Origin: Pedobacter frigidisoli
GTDB taxonomy: Bacteria; Bacteroidota; Bacteroidia; Sphingobacteriales; Sphingobacteriaceae
Assembly: GCF_004331675.1 (NCBI RefSeq)
Contig: NZ_SJSN01000008.1
Span: 62,001 to 126,000 of the forward strand
Direction: 5' to 3'
DNA length: 64,000 bases
Below, in pieces: positions 44,521-53,663 of this stretch (position 1 is its first letter; each line of letters opens with the position of its first letter). The notes beneath the pieces were generated by a model that ran no database searches, had not been told where the DNA came from, and was given only the letters and a program-made list of their open reading frames with translations. The position numbers and the translations under genes are program-made.

Positions 44521-45474
44521 CTATTTTAGTTCTTTTTCTATTAAATATTGATTTCTTTCTGGTGCATTACGAGTAACTAATTCCGCAACAAAACCCGTTA
44601 AGAACATTTGAGAACCAACAACAATTGCAACCAAGGCAATGTAAAATAAAGGTTGATCTGTAATTTCTCTTTTATAAGGGATTTCGGCAGCGATATGATA
44701 TAGTTTTACACCGATCATCCATAAGGCCATAAATGTTCCGATTAAGAAACTAAGTACGCCAAGTGAGCCAAAAAAGTGCATTGGACGCTTGCCAAATTTC
44801 CCGACAAAAAATATCGAAAGTAAATCTAAGAAGCCATTTATAAATCTGCTGAAACCAAATTTCGTCGTTCCGTATTTACGAGCCCTGTGCTCTACAACCT
44901 GCTCTTCAATTTTATTAAAACCTGCCCATTTGGCAATTACAGGAATATAACGATGCATTTCGCCATAAACCTCTATGGTTTTAATTACATCGTTACGGTA
45001 TGCTTTTAAGCCGCAGTTGAAATCGTTCAATTCGATTCCACTCATTTTGCGGGTTGCCGCATTGAATAATTTAGTAGGAATGGTTTTAGTAATCGGATCA
45101 TAGCGTTTTTTCTTCCAACCTGAAATAATATCGAGTTTTTCTTCTTTAATTCGGCGAAATAACTCTGGAATTTCATCCGGACTATCTTGCAGATCAGCAT
45201 CCATTGTAATAATTACATCACCTAGGGCAGCTTCAAAAGCAACATTTAAGGCTGCTGATTTTCCATAATTCCTACGAAATTTAATGCCTTTTATGTTATT
45301 ATTTTCGAGCTTTAATGATTCAATGACTTCCCACGATCTATCGGTACTTCCATCATCAACCAAAACAATTTCGTAACTGAAATTATTATCGTTCATCACT
45401 TTAGCTATCCATGCCGTTAATTCTGGCAGTGATTCATCTTCGTTAAACAAGGGTACTACAACTGATATATCCAT
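44521..45474 (-). CDS. DPM1/GtrB-type family 2 glycosyltransferase
   Basis: ATG 45474 is chosen since it begins the fold directly (MDISVVVPLFNEDESL). The longer frame would translate a tandem GAGATTT repeat. The 317-residue protein has the DXD-type MDADLQDSP near residue 90, the GT2 core to residue 220, and two C-terminal membrane helices (about 232-255 and 270-292). This is the layout of polyprenyl-phosphate glucosyl or mannosyl transferases such as GtrB and of undecaprenyl-phosphate arabinosyltransferase ArnC. Donor sugar is not determined. Confidence 0.88.
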   Translation of the reverse strand: MDISVVVPLFNEDESLPELTAWIAKVMNDNNFSYEIVLVDDGSTDRSWEVIESLKLENNNIKGIKFRRNYGKSAALNVAFEAALGDVIITMDADLQDSPDEIPELFRRIKEEKLDIISGWKKKRYDPITKTIPTKLFNAATRKMSGIELNDFNCGLKAYRNDVIKTIEVYGEMHRYIPVIAKWAGFNKIEEQVVEHRARKYGTTKFGFSRFINGFLDLLSIFFVGKFGKRPMHFFGSLGVLSFLIGTFMALWMIGVKLYHIAAEIPYKREITDQPLFYIALVAIVVGSQMFLTGFVAELVTRNAPERNQYLIEKELK

Positions 45475-45477
45475 TTC

Positions 45478-45512
45478 GAGATTTGAGATTTGAGATTTGA
45501 GATTTGAGATTT
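45478..45512. repeat. Five exact tandem copies of the heptamer GAGATTT
   Basis: Five uninterrupted copies of GAGATTT lie 3 bp upstream of the start codon of the glycosyltransferase gene (45474), over its ribosome-binding region. Slippage here would change leader length without touching the coding frame. In frame it would add a spurious SNLKSQISNLE extension. Confidence 0.85.
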
Positions 45513-45538
45513 TCTCAACCAAATCCATTAAAAACTAA

Positions 45539-45581
45539 AACGTGCAAATTTCATCAAATTAAATGATAAAACCTGCACGTT
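45539..45581 (-). terminator. Candidate terminator after the 54-residue protein gene
   Basis: AACGTGCA (45539-45546) and TGCACGTT (45574-45581) form a perfect 8-bp stem with a long AT-rich loop, just beyond the stop codon at 45600. The long loop lowers confidence. Confidence 0.35.
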
Positions 45582-45599
45582 CTAAATTTTTGATCTTTA

Positions 45600-45764
45600 T
45601 TATAATTTTATGCCTTTAGCGTTTACTTTAACAATTTTGCCGTTCTCTGAAAACACCAGAACACCACCATTTTTTTGTTTATAATCAACTAGTTTTTTGA
45701 AAGCTAAATTAAGACCAGTCCTTATCTTTTCTCTCATTTCAGTATTATCGATTTTATTACTCAT
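45600..45764 (-). CDS. Conserved-looking 54-residue protein of unknown function
   Basis: This short frame starts at ATG 45764 (MSNKIDNTEMREKIRTGLN) and ends at TAA 45600. It is about 31 percent charged with an amphipathic N-terminal helix followed by a beta-hairpin-like GVLVFSENGKIVKV. It has no signal peptide or known domain. Support comes from its composition, its position in an otherwise empty gap and a candidate downstream hairpin. It is not clearly linked to neighbours. Confidence 0.6.
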   Translation of the reverse strand: MSNKIDNTEMREKIRTGLNLAFKKLVDYKQKNGGVLVFSENGKIVKVNAKGIKL

Positions 45765-45809
45765 TTGATGCTAGATTAAGTTTTGACCATCTTTCTTGTT
45801 CAAAGATAG

Positions 45810-46379
45810 TTAAGCCTCGGTTGGAAATGTGTTAAAGGTTACTGGTGGTTTTTTCTTTAAAATAGCTGCCAATATTAGTGAAATTACACCATAGGATGCT
45901 ATAGAAACGCCAAAACTGGTGAAAGTATTTTTAAAACTTGGCTCAAGCTTTTCTTGCATGTTGCCAGCTTTTGCCATAGCCTCATCAATTTCTTCGTTGC
46001 CCAATCCAAATTTAGCCATCATTGCTCTTTGTGCATCTTCAATTGCTGCTGCAGCTTTAGCCGGAAGATCTGGGTCTATAAATTTCATTAACAAAAAATT
46101 GTATAGCGTTGCTGTTATTGCCAAAATTAATGAGATAATCAAAAATGCTTTGAAAGCATCTCCAAACGTCCAAAAGCCGCCTATTTCTTTACGAATATTT
46201 ATTCCTGTAACAACCAATAAAGCTATAAACAGCACAAAAACACCAATAGAGACTATTACGTTTGTATAAACTAATACGGGATTGATGAAATGCATTGTTA
46301 ACGATATTACAATCGAAACTGCTGCAAGGATGAAACCATACTTAAGGGATAGTTGGGAAATTTGAGCACTTTTGTCCAT
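45810..46379 (-). CDS. DUF4199 membrane protein
   Basis: A 189-residue protein with four hydrophobic segments (near 13-30, 36-56, 72-95, 145-168) and a Gly-Phe-Trp-Thr-Phe-Gly-Asp segment (GFWTFGDAFKAF), the hallmark of DUF4199. A longer acidic loop (about 100-140) lies between segments three and four. The family is almost limited to Bacteroidota, often near glycosyltransferases as here. Function unknown. Confidence 0.87.
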   Translation of the reverse strand: MDKSAQISQLSLKYGFILAAVSIVISLTMHFINPVLVYTNVIVSIGVFVLFIALLVVTGINIRKEIGGFWTFGDAFKAFLIISLILAITATLYNFLLMKFIDPDLPAKAAAAIEDAQRAMMAKFGLGNEEIDEAMAKAGNMQEKLEPSFKNTFTSFGVSIASYGVISLILAAILKKKPPVTFNTFPTEA

Positions 46380-46397
46380 AATTTTTTTAGTTTTAAT

Positions 46398-47066
46398 TTA
46401 GTTATTAATTGTTGTAATTAATATATAAGTCGCAGAATCGAACGATTTGTTACTGCTAAATTTAATTAAATCTTTCACAGTTTCTCCACTTCCCTCCGCA
46501 TCAAGGAAGAAAACCATGAAAGGAACGAATAATTCCCGCATTTCTTCACTAACGAATAAAGTTGGTGCGCTATCACAAATCTCTTCTACACTACTTTCTG
46601 CCAATTGTTGGTTGCTGATCAATTCTTCATAAATCTCAAATTCATCCTGAAATTCATCGTCCTCGACTAATAAAAATTCTTTCAAGAAATCGCCCAATTC
46701 AGGATCTAAATCTTCATCCTTACATTCCTTAATATAAAGCAGAAGATTCAACAACTCTGTACCCCTATCAATGGTTTCTTCTTCGATTTTTGCCCATTCA
46801 TCGCCCTCCAAATAATCCTCTTCTAGTTTCTGAACATCATTGCTGAAGAAATTAACCATCAATAAATCGAAAAACACTTCACGCAGTTCTTCAAATTTTG
46901 GATGGGAATCGAAAACCTCGTCGAAAGCTGTTGCTTTATCTAAAAAGTTAACATCGAGTTCGAAAGAAGCAAGGAGCTCCGTTTCAAAACCCTCAACATT
47001 TATAGCCGCAACTTCAGCATATTTATTTAAAGATGCGACTAGCGCTTTTTTTACTCTATTATCCAT
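46398..47066 (-). CDS. Acidic hypothetical protein
   Basis: A 222-residue soluble, strongly acidic protein with long Glu/Asp-rich helices and no signal peptide, membrane segment or recognised motif. It starts MDNRVKKALVASLNKYAEVAAIN. It lies 18 bp upstream of the DUF4199 gene and 153 bp downstream of the pyrC-like gene; that gap includes a GTCATGCTA repeat fragment near 47120. No function can be assigned. Confidence 0.7.
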   Translation of the reverse strand: MDNRVKKALVASLNKYAEVAAINVEGFETELLASFELDVNFLDKATAFDEVFDSHPKFEELREVFFDLLMVNFFSNDVQKLEEDYLEGDEWAKIEEETIDRGTELLNLLLYIKECKDEDLDPELGDFLKEFLLVEDDEFQDEFEIYEELISNQQLAESSVEEICDSAPTLFVSEEMRELFVPFMVFFLDAEGSGETVKDLIKFSSNKSFDSATYILITTINN

Positions 47067-47219
47067 AGGATCAAGATTTATATGATTTAAGGATTATAAG
47101 ATCATCTTTTAAAGATTCGTCATGCTAAATTTAAAGCATCTTAATCGATCAAGACTTTTACATCCTCTATTTTATTAATTTAATTTTAAAAATCTGTGGA
47201 GGGAGGAAAACTCTACTCC

Positions 47220-48482
47220 TTAAGCCTTTAAACCCTCCACCTTACTATTATTATAAACTAACGTTACTTTTCCGGTAAGCTCAGTGCCCAATAACGGGCT
47301 ATTTGCCGATTTTGAATGATTACTAGCTGCATTGTACAGCCATTTTTCGTTAGGGTTAAAAACCGTAAAGTTGGCTTCAGCTCCCTCTTCTATTACCGGA
47401 ATATTTAAATTTAGTAATTTACGTGGGTTAATCGATAATTTCTCTGTGATCAAATTCGCATCTAAACCAGCCCTTAACAATAATGGCAGAACGGTTTGCA
47501 ATGCAATGATGCCGTAATGTGCGATCTCAAATTCTACATTTTTAAATTCAATTTCCTCCGGTCTGTGTTGCGAAGTAATCGCATCGATTGTTCCATCTTT
47601 TAAACCAGCTATCAATGCTTTTACATCAGCTTTGCTACGTAATGGTGGTTTTACTTTGTAATTGCTATCAAAATCGCCTAAAAGTTCTTCGGTAAAAACC
47701 AAATGATGCGCAGTTACATCACAAGAAATCTGAACACCATCTTTTTTTGCCTTGCGAATCAGTGCAACCGAACCAGCCGTAGAAATATTGCTGATGTGAA
47801 TTTTAGTTTCGTTATAAGTTGCTAAGAAAATATCGCGGGCAATATGCATTTCTTCTGCCAAGGCAGGTAAACCTTTCATACCTAAAAGCACTGAATTTTT
47901 ACTTTCGTTGATTTGAGCTTTGCCAGCGATGGATTTATTTTCTGGATAAACCATCAGCAAAGCATTGAAACCTTTGGCGTATTGTAAAGCACGACTCATA
48001 AAGCCATCATCTTGCAAAGCACGATCGCCATCAGAAAAAGCAACCGCTCCAGCCTGTTGCATATCAAACAACTCGGCAAGTTCTTTGGCTTCACGATTCT
48101 GACTGATCGCACCAATTGGCAAAACATCAACCAAATTATTTTTAGCTCGGTTGATGATGTATTCCACCTGAGATTTCGATTGTACAACTGGATTGGTTTG
48201 TGGAAGCAAGGCTAAGCCTGTAAAACCGCCAGCTTTTGCCGTGGCTGTTAAAGTTTGAATATCTTCCTTGGTTTCGAAACCGGGATCGCCAGCCACGCAG
48301 TTTAAATCGAAAAATCCAGGTGTTAGAAAAGTACCTTGAGCATCGAAAACGCTTTCATTTTTCTCGATAGTTAATTTACCTATGTTTTGAATTTTACCAT
48401 CAACTACCCGAACATCGCATTGTTGCTTGTTAAAATTACTTTGCGGATCGGAGATGGTTACATTTTTAACTAGGAGATTCAT
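47220..48482 (-). CDS. Dihydroorotase homologue lacking metal-binding HxH (PyrC-like)
   Basis: The 420-residue amidohydrolase-fold protein aligns along its length with dihydroorotase. The first metal motif, canonically PGFIDxHxHxRxPG, is PGFFDLNCVAGDPG here, so both His residues are lost. The canonical TDHAPH catalytic segment is TSQHRPEE, losing the catalytic Asp. The HIS and AHH ligand segments remain. This resembles inactive dihydroorotase homologues that pair with aspartate transcarbamoylase in other bacteria, and similar sequences are common in Bacteroidota annotated as PyrC. Its start overlaps the stop of the BatA-like gene by 4 bp. Activity is doubtful from sequence. Confidence 0.82.
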   Translation of the reverse strand: MNLLVKNVTISDPQSNFNKQQCDVRVVDGKIQNIGKLTIEKNESVFDAQGTFLTPGFFDLNCVAGDPGFETKEDIQTLTATAKAGGFTGLALLPQTNPVVQSKSQVEYIINRAKNNLVDVLPIGAISQNREAKELAELFDMQQAGAVAFSDGDRALQDDGFMSRALQYAKGFNALLMVYPENKSIAGKAQINESKNSVLLGMKGLPALAEEMHIARDIFLATYNETKIHISNISTAGSVALIRKAKKDGVQISCDVTAHHLVFTEELLGDFDSNYKVKPPLRSKADVKALIAGLKDGTIDAITSQHRPEEIEFKNVEFEIAHYGIIALQTVLPLLLRAGLDANLITEKLSINPRKLLNLNIPVIEEGAEANFTVFNPNEKWLYNAASNHSKSANSPLLGTELTGKVTLVYNNSKVEGLKA

Positions 48483-50518
48483 ATTGTTTTTTTAGGGTTG
48501 TTAAAAAATCGAATGAGCAGAATTTCTGCTGCAATAAAAATCAGCGACAAAATTAGACAAAGTTTCCATAAAGTTTGTCCGATTTTATTGGCACCTGCAA
48601 TTAATTTTACAGCATCTTTATCGGTATCAAATATTTTCAAATTGCTTTTTCCGGCAAGATTATCAAGCTCCGTTTTACTCAAATAATGCATATCAGATTC
48701 TGTTCTGCCGCTATTGAAGGCATATACGGCTACTAAGGAATCAGCCAAATTGAGGTTATAAAATCCAGCATTTTTTATTTGATCGGCAACATAAATCAGC
48801 GTTTTACCGTCAGCCTGACGAATTTCTGTAATAGCCTCAAAGTTTTTAGCGTTCAGTTTTAACGTTTGATTTTTACCTAAAGTTATTCTCTTGCTTGCCA
48901 ACGCATTATCGTTTCCAAGATTGTAATATAATGCACTTTCATTTCCAGCATTTAGCGCAAGGCGATACATTAAAGGTACAAAAACTGGATGACGAGCAAA
49001 ATTTCCGTCTGTTGCATTTAGGCCTGTCGCCGATAAATAAACCGAGCCATTGCCTACACCATATTTGGCGAAGAAAAGTTTTCCGCCAGGTAAGGATAAA
49101 ATATTTTCTTTATTGGCCGAACTATTTTCTACGAACGAAAAATAGCGATTAACAATAGGTAGATCAAGGTTTTTAGGGATTTCCTCGAAAACTGTTTTAA
49201 AGATTGGGTTCTGCAAATCAATCTGATCAACCTTAGTTTCCGTTTTATTTAAGGCTTGAATAATGGGCAAGGATAAACCACTCAAAAATGAGTTGTAAGT
49301 TTGAATATCGGAATCTAGATCGGGAAAGATAACGATGGCCCCGCCCACTTTTAAATAGGTTTTTAGTTGCTGTGCCAAACCACTAGATGGACTCTTTAAG
49401 CCATTCAACACAATCAATCCGTAGTTTGCAAAACTGCTGTAATTGATGTTCGTTTCAGAGTTTTCGGTTAACTTGTAGTAGTTATCGGCAGCGAAAAGGG
49501 CCTTAATGTAATTTCCAGAAGCAGCACCATTAATTGTGAGTACTGGCAGGCTTTCATCAACCTTAAAACTAAACGAAAGTGTATCATCAAAGGTTAGTGG
49601 AAAATCCTTAATGCTGATTACGCCTTTTTGCCACCCCGCTTTTAATCCAGAGAAATTTAAAGTATCTCTTCTAATCTTTCCAGCAGGAATTGTAACCGAG
49701 CTCAATCCCTTCTGTTGATTATTGATGCTCAATTTTAGTGGGATATTTTTGGCTTCTTCTTCTGAATAGTTTTTCAACTGAACAACTAATTTCTCGTTAG
49801 CATTTGGTTGATGATTCGGCGAAAGCACCCAAACGCTATCTACAGCCACATTTGGTAGCGTTGTAGCATTTAGTTTAAGAAAAGCGTATTGAATTTCGGG
49901 TTTGGTTTCGACCTTTTTATTGGCAACAATATTCTTCTGAAAATCGGAAATTAGAAAGCTGTACTTATTTGCCGAGCCAGTTAAAACATTTCCTTGTCGG
50001 TTTAAAATTTGCTGAAGATTTCGAGAAGCTGATGAAATTTTTACATCATCCAATGCCTTTAAAAACTCATCTTCATTTAATAATCTTTGATGTTTTCCCT
50101 CAAAATCATTCGTTAAAAGCTGAAAACGATCATTCATTCCGAAGCCTTTTACCAGTTCCTTTGCTCGGCGTTTAGCTTCATCGAGTAGATTTCCATCTTT
50201 ATTAATGGCCTCCATACTGTAAGAATTATCGATGTAAATGCTTACCGTATTGTTTAATGAAGTTGTTTTTTGATCGGCTAAGGGAATATATGGTTGTGCA
50301 AAAGCCAGCACCAAGAATATTATGGCGAGGATTCTGGAAAATAAGATCAGTAAATTTTTGAGCTTCTCCTTTGAAGAATTTTGCTGTTCTACCTCTTTTA
50401 AAAGCTGAACATTAGAGAAATAAACCTTTTTAAATTTCCTAAAATTGAATAAATGGATAATGACCGGAATTGCGACCGATAATAGTGCGAAAAGAAAGCC
50501 CGGATAAAGGAAATTCAT
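48479..50518 (-). CDS. BatA-type aerotolerance membrane protein
   Basis: A 679-residue protein that opens with the aerotolerance N-terminal domain (NFLYPGFLFALLSVAIPVIIHLFNFRKFKKVYFSN, written here in part as PVIIHLFNFRKFKK), followed by a second membrane helix near residue 65. A von Willebrand A-like region lies at about 90-200 (VSIYIDNSYSM, MIDAS DxSxS variant). A beta-rich middle part and a C-terminal membrane helix (about 650-670) complete it. Similar proteins lie beside pyrC-like genes in many Bacteroidota. It probably works in the envelope; the mechanism is unknown. Confidence 0.85.
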   Translation of the reverse strand: MNFLYPGFLFALLSVAIPVIIHLFNFRKFKKVYFSNVQLLKEVEQQNSSKEKLKNLLILFSRILAIIFLVLAFAQPYIPLADQKTTSLNNTVSIYIDNSYSMEAINKDGNLLDEAKRRAKELVKGFGMNDRFQLLTNDFEGKHQRLLNEDEFLKALDDVKISSASRNLQQILNRQGNVLTGSANKYSFLISDFQKNIVANKKVETKPEIQYAFLKLNATTLPNVAVDSVWVLSPNHQPNANEKLVVQLKNYSEEEAKNIPLKLSINNQQKGLSSVTIPAGKIRRDTLNFSGLKAGWQKGVISIKDFPLTFDDTLSFSFKVDESLPVLTINGAASGNYIKALFAADNYYKLTENSETNINYSSFANYGLIVLNGLKSPSSGLAQQLKTYLKVGGAIVIFPDLDSDIQTYNSFLSGLSLPIIQALNKTETKVDQIDLQNPIFKTVFEEIPKNLDLPIVNRYFSFVENSSANKENILSLPGGKLFFAKYGVGNGSVYLSATGLNATDGNFARHPVFVPLMYRLALNAGNESALYYNLGNDNALASKRITLGKNQTLKLNAKNFEAITEIRQADGKTLIYVADQIKNAGFYNLNLADSLVAVYAFNSGRTESDMHYLSKTELDNLAGKSNLKIFDTDKDAVKLIAGANKIGQTLWKLCLILSLIFIAAEILLIRFFNNPKKTI

Positions 50519-50567
50519 TAAAAATCAAAGATAGAAAAAATATGGAGAGTGTTGTAAAATTTACTAA

Positions 50568-50720
50568 TTATTGAGGCTTTACTTTAACTGGTTTTACATT
50601 ATTCCAAAATTCATAGAGAGCTTTATTGTCGACCAACATTTGACGTAGCCTTTCTTGTGGTTCTTTTGAAAGCCACAGTTTAAGTTGAATTTCTTTAATT
50701 TCATCTGAAGTATCTTTCAT
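50568..50720 (-). CDS. Small soluble protein (50 residues) of unknown function
   Basis: A frame from ATG 50720 to TAA 50568 encodes MKDTSDEIKEIQLKLWLSK and a C-terminal basic, Pro-containing tail (VKPVKVKPQ). It is helical and amphipathic with no membrane segment. It lies 36 bp after the hypothetical gene at 50757 and 49 bp before the BatA-like gene, in the same direction. The composition is protein-like and no other feature fills this gap. No homologue is named with confidence. Confidence 0.6.
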   Translation of the reverse strand: MKDTSDEIKEIQLKLWLSKEPQERLRQMLVDNKALYEFWNNVKPVKVKPQ

Positions 50721-50756
50721 TTTTTTAAAAATAAAGCTCCGTAATTATTTGGTCAA

Positions 50757-51605
50757 TTAATACTCAAAACCCGGAAAAACGAAATAAACAATTTCCCACC
50801 AACCATTTTCCAATGAGAAATAGATTTTAAACGAACCACGAATTGGCTGGTTTTCGCCTCCACTTAAAACTGCAGTATAACTGGCAAAACCCTCGGCATA
50901 ACCCATTCCCTTTTCATCGTCAATCAAATCAAAGCTGATATCGAAAATCTCAAACTTGCCATCCACAAATTCTATAGATAAGTTAAAAATGTTTTGAATT
51001 TGATTAACCAAGGCTTTTTTCTCTACAACTCTTTTATCAGGAAAGATAAAATTATCTGCCAGCTCCCAACTTTCATCGGTAATGTTTTTATCGAACCAAG
51101 CCGTAATAAACGATTCTGCTCTTGCATTTATATCATTTTTATGATTGGGATGAAATTCCTCATAATCAAAAAAATTCATCATGCCCGGTAATTCCACATC
51201 ATCTATTTCAAGTTCGAAAAACTCTTCTGTAATAAATTTATATTTTGTTCGGTCGGGATATTCGCTTGAGTAGCTAAGCTGGATGTTTTCGCTCATCAAA
51301 AGGTTTTCGAGCTTAATTAATTCGTTGGATAAAGTCTCATCATCCAAGTCCTCGGCAGGCTTAAATTCTGGACTTTTCAGTTTTCTGAATATGGTTATTA
51401 ATTTATGCTCGCTAGATTGCTGGTGAAAAGCCATGATGTTTTTCAAAAACATGTTTTCCATTTCTGGAGGAAGATCGCCACTAACTACATGCGTTTTTGC
51501 ACCTAACTCTGCTTGCATTTTTAATTTCAACAGCTCATTTTCTATCCTCAAATTTTCTTCAGGACTGCTTCCAAGTGAATCTTCAGGTAAATTTTCTGCT
51601 GTCAT
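50757..51605 (-). CDS. Hypothetical protein with a C-terminal domain shared with the next gene
   Basis: A 282-residue cytoplasmic, acidic protein. Residues about 160-282 match the whole 134-residue product of 51726-52130: both share a FI-x-(S/T)WF helix, a DLIDDEKGMGYAEG / ELLNDGKGMGFVEG block, a SFKIYFSLENG / PFKLYFALHNN strand and a terminal PGFxY. The fold may be NTF2-like (predicted from the alpha-beta pattern, not verified). The N-terminal 150 residues are helical and unmatched. Function unknown; it is a tandem paralogue pair placed downstream of nadV. Confidence 0.75.
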   Translation of the reverse strand: MTAENLPEDSLGSSPEENLRIENELLKLKMQAELGAKTHVVSGDLPPEMENMFLKNIMAFHQQSSEHKLITIFRKLKSPEFKPAEDLDDETLSNELIKLENLLMSENIQLSYSSEYPDRTKYKFITEEFFELEIDDVELPGMMNFFDYEEFHPNHKNDINARAESFITAWFDKNITDESWELADNFIFPDKRVVEKKALVNQIQNIFNLSIEFVDGKFEIFDISFDLIDDEKGMGYAEGFASYTAVLSGGENQPIRGSFKIYFSLENGWWEIVYFVFPGFEY

Positions 51606-51725
51606 ATCTTTCTACTTTATAATTCAAAAATTTTATGGCATTGCAATTTCTTTTATAAACAGAAGCATTGCGTAGCCTATTTGCAATTTAATGATATAAA
51701 CTAGATTTTCATTTAAATACTTAAA

Positions 51726-52130
51726 TCAATAAGCAAATCCTGGAAACTCAATATTCACGATTTTCCAGGTGTTATTATGCAAAGCAAAGTACAGTTTAAA
51801 TGGCCCACTTACAATTTTCGATTGTTTTTGAACTACATTTCTATAACCTGCAACGCCCTCTACAAAGCCCATTCCTTTGCCATCGTTAAGCAATTCATAA
51901 TTAACATCAATAATATCAAATCTTCCACCCACATATTCGTCAGATTTACCGAATATGCCTTTCAATCTGCTAATAATTACATCCTTGCCAATTATTTTGC
52001 CTTTTGGGAGAATGAAAAAATCATTCAATTCTTCAGTAATCGATTTAGATTGCTTAAACCACGAGTTTATAAACCTAGTGGAACTATTTACGATATCTGC
52101 TTGATGGTTAAATGTGGAATTTTCTTGCAT
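51726..52130 (-). CDS. Single-domain paralogue of the 50757 C-terminal domain
   Basis: A 134-residue soluble protein that corresponds to the C-terminal domain of the gene 120 bp downstream (see that entry for the shared blocks). It ends NIEFPGFAY against VFPGFEY in the paralogue. No catalytic residues are evident. It follows the nadV terminator hairpin at 52142-52181, so it is probably transcribed separately from the NAD operon. Confidence 0.72.
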   Translation of the reverse strand: MQENSTFNHQADIVNSSTRFINSWFKQSKSITEELNDFFILPKGKIIGKDVIISRLKGIFGKSDEYVGGRFDIIDVNYELLNDGKGMGFVEGVAGYRNVVQKQSKIVSGPFKLYFALHNNTWKIVNIEFPGFAY

Positions 52131-52141
52131 GGATAATCTTT

Positions 52142-52181
52142 AAAAAAAATTAATCGACCAGCTAAAAAGCTAGTCGATTAA
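52142..52181 (-). terminator. Strong hairpin terminator of the NAD/ADP-ribose operon
   Basis: TTAATCGACCAGCT (52150-52163), loop AAAA, and AGCTAGTCGATTAA (52168-52181) pair with a single C-A mismatch. On the minus strand a run of eight T follows the stem. It lies 14 bp beyond the nadV stop codon and marks the 3' end of the operon that begins at prs. Confidence 0.82.
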
Positions 52182-52194
52182 AAACTTGGCGAAG

Positions 52195-53652
52195 TTAACT
52201 ATTCTTTAGCCTTTCTCTAATTTCAGCAAGAGAATAATCGATCAATAGTTTGCCATCTCTAAAAACTTCTTTCAATTCGCCCTGCGCTTCCTCCTCCCAA
52301 GTACATTGATCTTTCAGTTCGTATTCGCCAGCAGCATTATTAAAAATTTGGAGTAATCCCTTTGCCGATTTTTTAGTACCGTCATCCGTAATGGGGTCTT
52401 TAAAAATTTCTCTTCCAACACCATCTACCTCTCCATAAGTTGCTTTCATCGCAAAACCAAAAGTATCTCTCGTGTTATATTGGTAGGTAAACGAACCAAT
52501 GCCAAAAACCACATTTGTAGAGGCAAAACCTTTAGCCTTTAATTTTTCGCAAATTTGGGTTGCACGCTCTGTCGTAATGCTATCACCGTAAATAGCGCCA
52601 ATTTGTGGAACCAACTCCTTAAAACCTTTATCGTTGGTTTTTCCTCCAAAAACATCCCAAAGCAGCTCAATTACGCCTTTTCTTTCGTTTTCATTTTTGC
52701 CATTCGGATTACCGCAAATAATATCAACAGGATCTCCAGAATCTGGACGGATAACCACTTTACCTGGTCTTGCAATAATATCTTCCTTTAATTGAGGCAA
52801 ATACTCGGTTAAAACTTTCCATAAATCCCAAGTATCAGAAACTATGGAAACAATTCCTTTCGGATAAACTTCTAAAATTAAACGTTTAAAAGTTTCCAAT
52901 TCGCCAATGTTTGTACCCATACACATTACCGAGTGTTCGGTTGCGGCTACCGATCCACCAATCAGCTCCAAATCGGAATTTGCATTGTAATATTCTTCCA
53001 GAAATTCGATGGCAGGAATGGTATCGGTACCGGTAAAACTTAATAAATGACCAGCCGCCGAAGTTACAGCAGCTTCTATCCCTCCCATGCCACGCATCGA
53101 AAAATCGTGACCTTGCCAATCTACAAATTCAGGAACAGATGATGTTTCAGCGGCATATTTATCCAATATTATTCTATATTGTTTCGCTACGGTAGCAGAA
53201 TTACATGGCAACCAAACCACCGCAGAAAGTAATGTTTCGAAATAATTGGTTAGCCAGAAAAATTCTGGTTTGGTGTTGTACATGGTAAACATTGGAACTC
53301 GCAAAGGAACTTCAGCGCCCTCTGGTAGCGATTTAAAAACCATCGGGATATAGCCTAAATCGTGCAAATCGCCAATATGTTCTGTTCCAACCAAATTTTC
53401 GCCTAAATAATTATTTATTCTACGAGCATATTTTCTAAGGATTTCTTCTTTTGGTTGCGCAAAGAAATTCTGATTGAAATCTTCAATAATATATTTCTTA
53501 ATAAAATATTGCAAGCCAAATAAAACGACATGGCTTACATTTTCCAATCGGCTTTTTCTTGGTGTCCAGTTAGAATAAACTAAGGTTGTGTTGTCTGGGT
53601 ATTGCCTGCGATGATCTACTTTATAGCCATCAGTTAATAATAATGGATTCAT
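52195..53652 (-). CDS. nadV: Nicotinamide phosphoribosyltransferase (NadV/NAMPT family)
   Basis: The 485-residue protein covers the full NAMPT fold. Visible signatures: the N-terminal LLTDGYKVDHRRQYP, the QGHDFSMRGM segment with substrate-binding Asp/Arg, the TEHSVM segment with the phosphorylatable catalytic His (near residue 245), VSDTWD, and the PRPP-site motif VIRPDSGDP (near residue 300). The family makes NMN from nicotinamide and PRPP in NAD salvage. In the phage NARP1 pathway a relative (Namat) instead joins nicotinamide to ADP-ribose pyrophosphate to make NAD+ directly. It is the last gene of the operon headed by a phage-like prs and would be under NrtR control. Confidence 0.93.
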   Translation of the reverse strand: MNPLLLTDGYKVDHRRQYPDNTTLVYSNWTPRKSRLENVSHVVLFGLQYFIKKYIIEDFNQNFFAQPKEEILRKYARRINNYLGENLVGTEHIGDLHDLGYIPMVFKSLPEGAEVPLRVPMFTMYNTKPEFFWLTNYFETLLSAVVWLPCNSATVAKQYRIILDKYAAETSSVPEFVDWQGHDFSMRGMGGIEAAVTSAAGHLLSFTGTDTIPAIEFLEEYYNANSDLELIGGSVAATEHSVMCMGTNIGELETFKRLILEVYPKGIVSIVSDTWDLWKVLTEYLPQLKEDIIARPGKVVIRPDSGDPVDIICGNPNGKNENERKGVIELLWDVFGGKTNDKGFKELVPQIGAIYGDSITTERATQICEKLKAKGFASTNVVFGIGSFTYQYNTRDTFGFAMKATYGEVDGVGREIFKDPITDDGTKKSAKGLLQIFNNAAGEYELKDQCTWEEEAQGELKEVFRDGKLLIDYSLAEIRERLKNS

Positions 53653-53663
53653 GGTTTTATGTT

